Source: an uncultured Lachnospiraceae bacterium (GTDB lineage: Bacteria > Bacillota > Clostridia > Lachnospirales > Lachnospiraceae). Taken from it: a stretch of DNA of 19,840 bases. Below, piece after piece: positions 14,864-19,840 of the stretch (positions within the stretch are counted from its first letter, which is position 1; each line of letters begins with the position of its first letter). The stretch spans positions 1 through 19,840 of the forward strand of contig CAJTMC010000058.1 in the NCBI GenBank assembly GCA_910577115.1. The letters run 5' to 3'. The notes under the pieces are model-generated. The model ran no database searches, had not been told where the DNA came from, and was given only the letters and a program-made list of their open reading frames with translations. The position numbers and the translations under genes are program-made.

Positions 14864-15814
14864 TTATTTCTGCTGTGCTTGCAGCTGTTCCTCCATAATA
14901 TCGGAAAATTTTTTGACATCAACCGTAACAGCCGGCCGTATGCCATAGCACTCCACGGCTGCCACGCACTGAATCAGGCGTTTGTCAGAGTAGCCGTTAT
15001 TTACGCTGTAGGACAGACTTGAATACCCGTCCACAGGCTCCCTGAGACGCCATACGTATGCATCAATTCCATAGTTTAGCGAAAACGTCTGATACGAATG
15101 CGTCCTGTCCTGCTCGACCGCCTGCTTTGTAGGCGGAGCATAAATACTAATATTGGCATCATAAAACCATTCCAATTCATCTTCACTCAGCAGATACACC
15201 AAATCGTCTGTTTCCACATCGTCCTCAGAAAGCATGTTTCCTTTTGTAATATTGTGTGTTGGTATAATTGCCTCCTGCTCCTCATCCGTAAAACCACACA
15301 AAAACCCTGCTTCCACAGCATAGCCGTTGCTCTCTTCCGCCATCGCCTTCTTGACAGGGCCGTTTCCCTCATAAAGCACATTTTCCTGATTGGAATTTAA
15401 CCATGTCCTGATATCGGATCTGCTCCAGTCATTTGTACCGTGGGTATACTCCTGCATTGCAGGATTCTGAATTGTTTTTTCATCATTGATGCGCCACAAA
15501 ACGCCTTCGTCATCATAGCCATATAAACCGCTTGGCGCCCCGTCAAATGCTTTCATTGTAAGAATTTCACTGGAAACCAGCACCGCTTTCGACGCTCTCC
15601 CAAAACGATCCTCATGAATTTTCAACACACGCCACCGGATTGGCTCATCGAGGTAGGTGCCAAACGTTACTTCGTCACCCAATGACAATTCATAGTCTGT
15701 CGTCTTTTTTGTCTCATAGCGAAGTGCAATCACAAGCATCAGCACGACCGCACCTAAATACACAAAATCCGCGGGCTTGATCCGCCTTCTTTCTTCTTTT
15801 CTATTCTGTTCCAT
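14864..15814 (-). CDS. Membrane-anchored DUF6273 domain protein
   Basis: Function unknown. The 316-residue product has a basic N-terminus, one hydrophobic helix (about 16-32) and a large domain outside the membrane, so it is probably a signal-anchored extracytoplasmic protein. The domain resembles DUF6273, common in Lachnospiraceae surface or uncharacterised proteins: FGTYLDEPIRWRVL (51-64), VLVSSEIL, a DWSRSDIRTWLN block (129-140), FTDEEQ and DLVYLLSEDEL (204-214), YVWRLREP (253-260) and GIRPAVTVDVK (291-301). The ATG at 15814 is used; a TTG at 15826 directly abuts the preceding stop. A weak GGAAG lies 5 nt before the ATG. It follows the thioesterase gene by 12 bp and is probably translated from the same mRNA. 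No catalytic motif is recognised. Confidence 0.8.
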   Translation of the reverse strand: MEQNRKEERRRIKPADFVYLGAVVLMLVIALRYETKKTTDYELSLGDEVTFGTYLDEPIRWRVLKIHEDRFGRASKAVLVSSEILTMKAFDGAPSGLYGYDDEGVLWRINDEKTIQNPAMQEYTHGTNDWSRSDIRTWLNSNQENVLYEGNGPVKKAMAEESNGYAVEAGFLCGFTDEEQEAIIPTHNITKGNMLSEDDVETDDLVYLLSEDELEWFYDANISIYAPPTKQAVEQDRTHSYQTFSLNYGIDAYVWRLREPVDGYSSLSYSVNNGYSDKRLIQCVAAVECYGIRPAVTVDVKKFSDIMEEQLQAQQK

Positions 15815-15826
15815 ATACGCTTCCAA

Positions 15827-16222
15827 TCATATTACAAATCCGTTGGACGTCATATGCGCAATCTGACTTCCAAGCTCATCTGTAATTTCCACCGAATAAC
15901 AACAAGTGCGCCTGCCTGCCCTGATTTTTTTCGCCTCGGCAACCAGCGTATTTCCTTTTGCCTTTCCGAGAAACGTGATGGAGGCTTCCAGCGATACCAC
16001 CGGCGTCTCCTGCCAGTTTGTCGCCACCGCGAACGCAAAATCCGCAAGCGTAAAAATCGCGCCGCCCATTACCGCGCCAAGTGCATTTTTATGATCATCG
16101 CCAATCTGCATGGAACACCTTGCATATCCTTCCGCGATTTCCTCTATTACCGCGCCGTTTACCGTGGCAAAACGGTCATGCGAAAAGCGTTCGCGCACTT
16201 CGTCCAGTTTCCTTTGTTCCAT
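15827..16222 (-). CDS. PaaI-family hotdog thioesterase
   Basis: Probable cytoplasmic acyl-CoA thioesterase; the substrate is unknown. The 131-residue product has a single hotdog fold: DRFATVNGAVIEEIAEGYA (strand 1 region), DDHKNALGAVMGGAIFTLADFAFAVA (central hotdog helix, about 42-67), VVSLEASITFLGKAKGN and the final strands. In many PaaI proteins the helix starts HGG; here the position reads MGG, and the asparagine of KNALG and aspartate of LAD are kept. The start is uncertain: ATG 16222 (MEQRKLDE) gives the usual short lead-in, with AAGGGA about 12 nt upstream; ATG codons at 16234, 16252 and 16258 and a TTG at 16267 are in frame. First gene of a pair with the DUF6273 protein and divergent from carB. 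No strong promoter was found. Confidence 0.85.
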   Translation of the reverse strand: MEQRKLDEVRERFSHDRFATVNGAVIEEIAEGYARCSMQIGDDHKNALGAVMGGAIFTLADFAFAVATNWQETPVVSLEASITFLGKAKGNTLVAEAKKIRAGRRTCCYSVEITDELGSQIAHMTSNGFVI

Positions 16223-16368
16223 ATCCGTAACCATTCCCTTCTTATTTTTCATAAACATGAAATACAAATTTATTTTATCCTATTCCCTGCCAAAAGTCCA
16301 CAAGTATCGACATGCATTTATTTTGTAAAAAATATCAATTATATATAGGTATTTTTCCAAAAATCCTT

Positions 16369-16374
16369 TATAAT
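16369..16374 (+). promoter_or_regulatory. Possible -10 element of carB
   Basis: A perfect TATAAT 53 bp before the carB ATG. The -35 at a 17-bp spacing (16346-16351, TAGGTA) matches only 3 of 6. No PyrR-type leader or attenuator hairpin is seen between this site and the gene. Confidence 0.42.
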
Positions 16375-16427
16375 GAATAGAGGTAACAATATTATGGTTT
16401 AGACAATTCATTTAAAAGGAGATTTTT

Positions 16428-19400
16428 ATGCCAAAAAGAAAAGATATCAACAAAGTCCTAATCATCGGTTCCGGCCCGATTATTATCGGGCAGGCATGTG
16501 AGTTTGACTATTCGGGAACGCAGGCATGCAAGGCGCTGCGAAAGCTCGGGTACGAGATTGTGCTTGTCAATTCCAATCCCGCAACCATTATGACGGATCC
16601 CGAAATTGCCGATGTGACCTACATAGAGCCTTTAAACGTAAAGCGTTTGGAGCAGATTATCGCGAAAGAACGACCTGATGCACTGCTGCCCAACCTCGGC
16701 GGACAGTCCGGCTTAAACCTCTGTGCGGAGCTTGCAAAGGAAGGTGTGCTTGAGAAATATCATGTCCGGGTAATCGGCGTGCAGGTGGACGCGATTGAGC
16801 GCGGCGAAGACCGCATTGAATTTAAAAAGTCGATGGACGCAATCGGAATTGAAATGGCACGAAGCGAGGTTTCTTACAGCGTTGATGAGGCGCTTGCAAT
16901 TGCTGACAAACTTGGCTATCCTGTTGTTTTGCGTCCTGCTTATACGATGGGCGGCGCCGGTGGCGGACTTGTATATAATAAGGAAGAATTAAAGACCGTA
17001 TGCGCCCGCGGTCTGCAGGCAAGCCTTGTAGGACAGGTGCTTGTCGAAGAGTCCATTCTCGGCTGGGAGGAGCTTGAGCTTGAGGTTGTCCGCGACTCCG
17101 AGGGCAACATGATTACCGTCTGCTTTATCGAAAATATTGACCCGCTTGGCGTACATACCGGCGATTCCTTCTGCTCTGCACCGATGCTCACCATATCGGA
17201 AGACTTGCAGAAACGGCTTCAGGAGCAGGCATACCGCATTGTTGATTCCGTTCAGGTTATTGGCGGAACAAATGTTCAATTTGCGCATGACCCCATCTCA
17301 GACCGGATTGTTGTAATCGAGATTAACCCACGAACCTCGCGTTCTTCCGCACTTGCGTCGAAAGCAACAGGCTTTCCGATTGCGCTTGTTTCCGCAATGC
17401 TTGCGGCAGGTCTTACCTTAAAGGACATTGAATGCGGAAAGTACGGCACTTTAGATAAATACGTTCCGGACGGCGATTATGTCGTAATCAAATTTGCGCG
17501 CTGGGCATTTGAAAAATTCAAGGGTGTTGAAGATAAGCTCGGCACACAGATGCGTGCCGTCGGCGAAGTTATGAGTATTGGTAAGACCTATAAAGAGGCA
17601 TTCCAGAAAGCAATCCGAAGTCTCGAAACCGGACGCTATGGACTTGGCTATGCAAAGGATTACAGTGAAAAGCCAAAGGAAGAGCTGCTGCGTATGCTTG
17701 CACACCCATCAAGCGACCGTCATTTCATTATGTATGAAGCGCTGCGCAAGGGCGCAACTGTCGATGAAATTTTTGAAATTACAAAAGTAAAGCACTATTT
17801 TGTAGAGCAAATGAAAGAGCTTGTCGAGGAGGAAGAAGCGTTTGCAAAATCAAAGGGCTCGCTTCCTGCGGACGAAGCGCTGATTTCGGCAAAGAAAAAC
17901 GGATTTTCCGACAAATATTTAAGTCTTATTTTAGACATCCCCGAAGCGGATATACGAAACAGACGTATCGCGCTCGGCGTGGAGGAAGCCTGGGAGGGCG
18001 TTCATGTAAGCGGCACGCCTGACAGTGCATATTATTACTCTACCTACAATGCCGAAGATAAAAATCCCATAAGCACAGACAAGCCAAAGATTATGATTTT
18101 GGGCGGCGGTCCAAACCGCATCGGGCAGGGTATTGAGTTTGATTACTGCTGTGTTCATGCATCGCTTGCATTAAAACAGCTCGGCTTTGAAACGATTATT
18201 GTAAACTGCAATCCCGAAACCGTCTCGACGGATTACGACACGTCGGACAAGCTCTACTTTGAGCCGCTGACGCTTGAGGACGTACTCAGCATTTATAATA
18301 AAGAAAAGCCGCTTGGCGTGATTGCACAGTTTGGCGGCCAGACACCGCTTAATCTTGCATCGGAGCTTGAGAAAAACGGTGTCAAAATACTCGGAACGTC
18401 TCCTGCCGTCATCGACCTTGCAGAGGATCGCGACCAGTTCCGCGCTATGATGGACAAGCTCGAAATCCCGATGCCCGAATCCGGCATGGCGACAACCGTT
18501 GCAGAAGCACTTGGCATTGCGGCAAAAATCGGCTACCCCGTTATGGTACGTCCCTCGTATGTGCTTGGCGGACGCGGCATGGAGGTTGTATACGATGATG
18601 AAAGCATGAAGGGTTATATGGAAGCTGCCGTCGGCGTAACGCCGGATCGTCCGATTTTGATTGACCGTTTCTTAAACCATGCATTGGAATGTGAGGCGGA
18701 CGCAATCAGCGATGGTACGCATGCGTTTGTGCCTGCCGTTATGGAGCATATTGAGCTTGCCGGCGTGCATTCCGGCGACTCGGCGTGCATTATTCCTTCG
18801 GTACACATTTCGGAGGAAAACGTTGCCACAATCAAGGAATATACGAAGAAAATTGCAGAAGAAATGCATGTAAAGGGACTGATGAACATGCAGTATGCAA
18901 TTGAAAACAGCAAAGTTTATGTGCTGGAAGCAAACCCGCGCGCGTCGCGTACCGTTCCGCTTGTATCAAAGGTATGCAATATCCGCATGGTGCCGCTTGC
19001 AACGGACATTATTACTTCCGAAATTACGGGGCGTCCGTCTCCGGTGCCTGCACTGAAGGAAAAGAATATTCCTTATTACGGTGTGAAGGAAGCAGTCTTC
19101 CCGTTCAATATGTTCCCCGAGGTTGATCCTGTACTGGGACCGGAAATGCGCTCCACCGGCGAAGTGCTTGGCTTATCTCCGTACTATGGTGAAGCCTTCT
19201 TTAAAGCGCAGGAAGCAACGCAGACAAGACTTCCGCTTGAGGGTACGGTACTGATTTCCGTAAACCGTAAGGATAAACCGGAAGCTGTCGAAGTTGCAAA
19301 GCTGTTTGACGAAGCAGGCTTTCAAATTCTTGCCACAGGCAGTACCTTTGATGCGATTACGGAGGCAGGCATTTCGGCAAAGAAGGTCAACAAGCTCTAT

Positions 19401-19652
19401 GAGGGCAGACCGAATATTCTTGATTTGATTACAAACGGAAATATTGACTTGATTGTCAACTCTCCTGTCGGAAAGGACAGTGTACATGATGACAGCTATT
19501 TGAGAAAAGCTGCAATCAAGGCAAGAGTACCTTATGTGACCACAATCGCTGCTGCCAGAGCAACTGTAAAGGGCATTTTGTATGCGCAGAAGAACGGCAA
19601 TGCCGATGTGAAATCGCTGCAGCTTCTGCACAGAGAAATAACAGATAAATAA
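16428..19652 (+). CDS. carB: Carbamoyl-phosphate synthase large subunit
   Basis: Makes carbamoyl phosphate from bicarbonate, ammonia (from the CarA glutaminase) and two ATP, for pyrimidine and arginine synthesis. The 1074-residue product is full length. First half: IIGSGPIIIGQACEFDYSGTQ (12-32), ATP-grasp about 130-330 with RPAYTMGGAGGG. Second half: ILGGGPNRIGQGIEFDY (about 556-572), ATP-grasp about 675-865 with RPSYVLGGRGMEVV. An MGS-like allosteric domain follows from about 937 (LATGSTFDAI about 967-976, NILDLITNGNIDLIVNSP). AAGGAG lies about 6-8 nt before ATG 16428. It is alone in its transcription unit, with a terminator 13 bp after the stop, and carA is not upstream in the usual position. 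CarA must be supplied from elsewhere if the enzyme uses glutamine. Confidence 0.97.
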   Translation: MPKRKDINKVLIIGSGPIIIGQACEFDYSGTQACKALRKLGYEIVLVNSNPATIMTDPEIADVTYIEPLNVKRLEQIIAKERPDALLPNLGGQSGLNLCAELAKEGVLEKYHVRVIGVQVDAIERGEDRIEFKKSMDAIGIEMARSEVSYSVDEALAIADKLGYPVVLRPAYTMGGAGGGLVYNKEELKTVCARGLQASLVGQVLVEESILGWEELELEVVRDSEGNMITVCFIENIDPLGVHTGDSFCSAPMLTISEDLQKRLQEQAYRIVDSVQVIGGTNVQFAHDPISDRIVVIEINPRTSRSSALASKATGFPIALVSAMLAAGLTLKDIECGKYGTLDKYVPDGDYVVIKFARWAFEKFKGVEDKLGTQMRAVGEVMSIGKTYKEAFQKAIRSLETGRYGLGYAKDYSEKPKEELLRMLAHPSSDRHFIMYEALRKGATVDEIFEITKVKHYFVEQMKELVEEEEAFAKSKGSLPADEALISAKKNGFSDKYLSLILDIPEADIRNRRIALGVEEAWEGVHVSGTPDSAYYYSTYNAEDKNPISTDKPKIMILGGGPNRIGQGIEFDYCCVHASLALKQLGFETIIVNCNPETVSTDYDTSDKLYFEPLTLEDVLSIYNKEKPLGVIAQFGGQTPLNLASELEKNGVKILGTSPAVIDLAEDRDQFRAMMDKLEIPMPESGMATTVAEALGIAAKIGYPVMVRPSYVLGGRGMEVVYDDESMKGYMEAAVGVTPDRPILIDRFLNHALECEADAISDGTHAFVPAVMEHIELAGVHSGDSACIIPSVHISEENVATIKEYTKKIAEEMHVKGLMNMQYAIENSKVYVLEANPRASRTVPLVSKVCNIRMVPLATDIITSEITGRPSPVPALKEKNIPYYGVKEAVFPFNMFPEVDPVLGPEMRSTGEVLGLSPYYGEAFFKAQEATQTRLPLEGTVLISVNRKDKPEAVEVAKLFDEAGFQILATGSTFDAITEAGISAKKVNKLYEGRPNILDLITNGNIDLIVNSPVGKDSVHDDSYLRKAAIKARVPYVTTIAAARATVKGILYAQKNGNADVKSLQLLHREITDK

Positions 19653-19665
19653 AGTTTTGCATCAA

Positions 19666-19699
19666 AAAAGACTATGGAGTCACAATTCCATAGTCTTTT
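19666..19699 (+). terminator. Rho-independent terminator of carB
   Basis: Perfect 13-bp stem (19666-19678 with 19687-19699), an 8-nt loop, and a T-rich right arm and tail (CTTTTCTATTATTAT). It starts 13 bp after the carB stop. Confidence 0.9.
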
Positions 19700-19744
19700 C
19701 TATTATTATGACCGATTATTCGTAAGCGATGAATAACCTGCCGT

Positions 19745-19773
19745 TCCACAAGAACAGGATTTTGCACTATAAT
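19745..19773 (+). promoter_or_regulatory. Possible promoter at the right edge
   Basis: TCCACA (19745-19750), a 17-bp spacer and a perfect TATAAT (19768-19773). The -35 matches 4 of 6. It would serve a gene beyond the window. The rest of 19700-19840 shows no supported gene. Confidence 0.35.
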
Positions 19774-19840
19774 GATAGCAACTTGGAGCGAATATCTACA
19801 TCAGTTCTTGATCAGGCAGTTCGGCAACTATCTGTCTAGC

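Noticed and set aside
19729..19838. A 36-codon plus-strand ORF (starts MNNLPFHKNR) after the carB terminator.
   Set aside because: It has no ribosome site and its start lies upstream of the only plausible promoter there; too short to support without homology.

Overview
The window looks like chromosomal DNA from a Gram-positive, low-to-moderate GC anaerobe of the Clostridia, most likely Lachnospiraceae. The taxon is inferred from gene order (yicC-remA-rpoZ-rimO-pgsA next to recA-recX), a Spo0A-family regulator beside glgA, a DUF6273 protein, RqcH/NFACT, sigma-A-type promoters with strong AGGAGG-like ribosome sites, and a tRNA without encoded CCA. No phage, insertion sequence or CRISPR array is visible.

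Layout, left to right. (1) 1-2004: recA and recX on the minus strand, driven by a promoter whose 17-bp spacer holds a near-perfect Gram-positive LexA box. (2) 2163-5670: a five-gene minus-strand operon, yicC-remA-rpoZ-rimO-pgsA, with a consensus promoter at 5642-5670 and a rho-independent terminator at 2163-2192. The guanylate kinase gene usually found between remA and rpoZ is absent. (3) 5689-10224: a plus-strand two-gene cassette encoding an LtaS-like polyglycerolphosphate polymerase and a YfhO-family multi-membrane protein, probably making and decorating a lipoteichoic-acid-like polymer. It ends in a perfect bidirectional terminator shared with the convergent gene. (4) 10223-13675: rqcH (NFACT ribosome rescue factor) and glgA (glycogen synthase), both minus strand; glgA has its own promoter. 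(5) 13700-14420: a 180-residue Spo0A-family protein with an intact DNA-binding domain but no room for a complete receiver domain. A sigma-H-like promoter and an inverted repeat lie upstream. (6) 14619-14751: tRNA-Val(UAC) on the plus strand. (7) 14813-16222: a minus-strand pair, a hotdog thioesterase and a membrane-anchored DUF6273 protein. (8) 16428-19699: carB as a single-gene unit with its own terminator; no carA is adjacent.

Most of the window is housekeeping: recombination and SOS, transcription, ribosome modification and rescue, phospholipid and pyrimidine/arginine precursors. The least ordinary parts are the shortened Spo0A with its control region next to glgA, the LtaS-like/YfhO cassette lying between housekeeping operons, and the missing gmk. 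Protein family calls come from reading the translations by eye; no database search was run.
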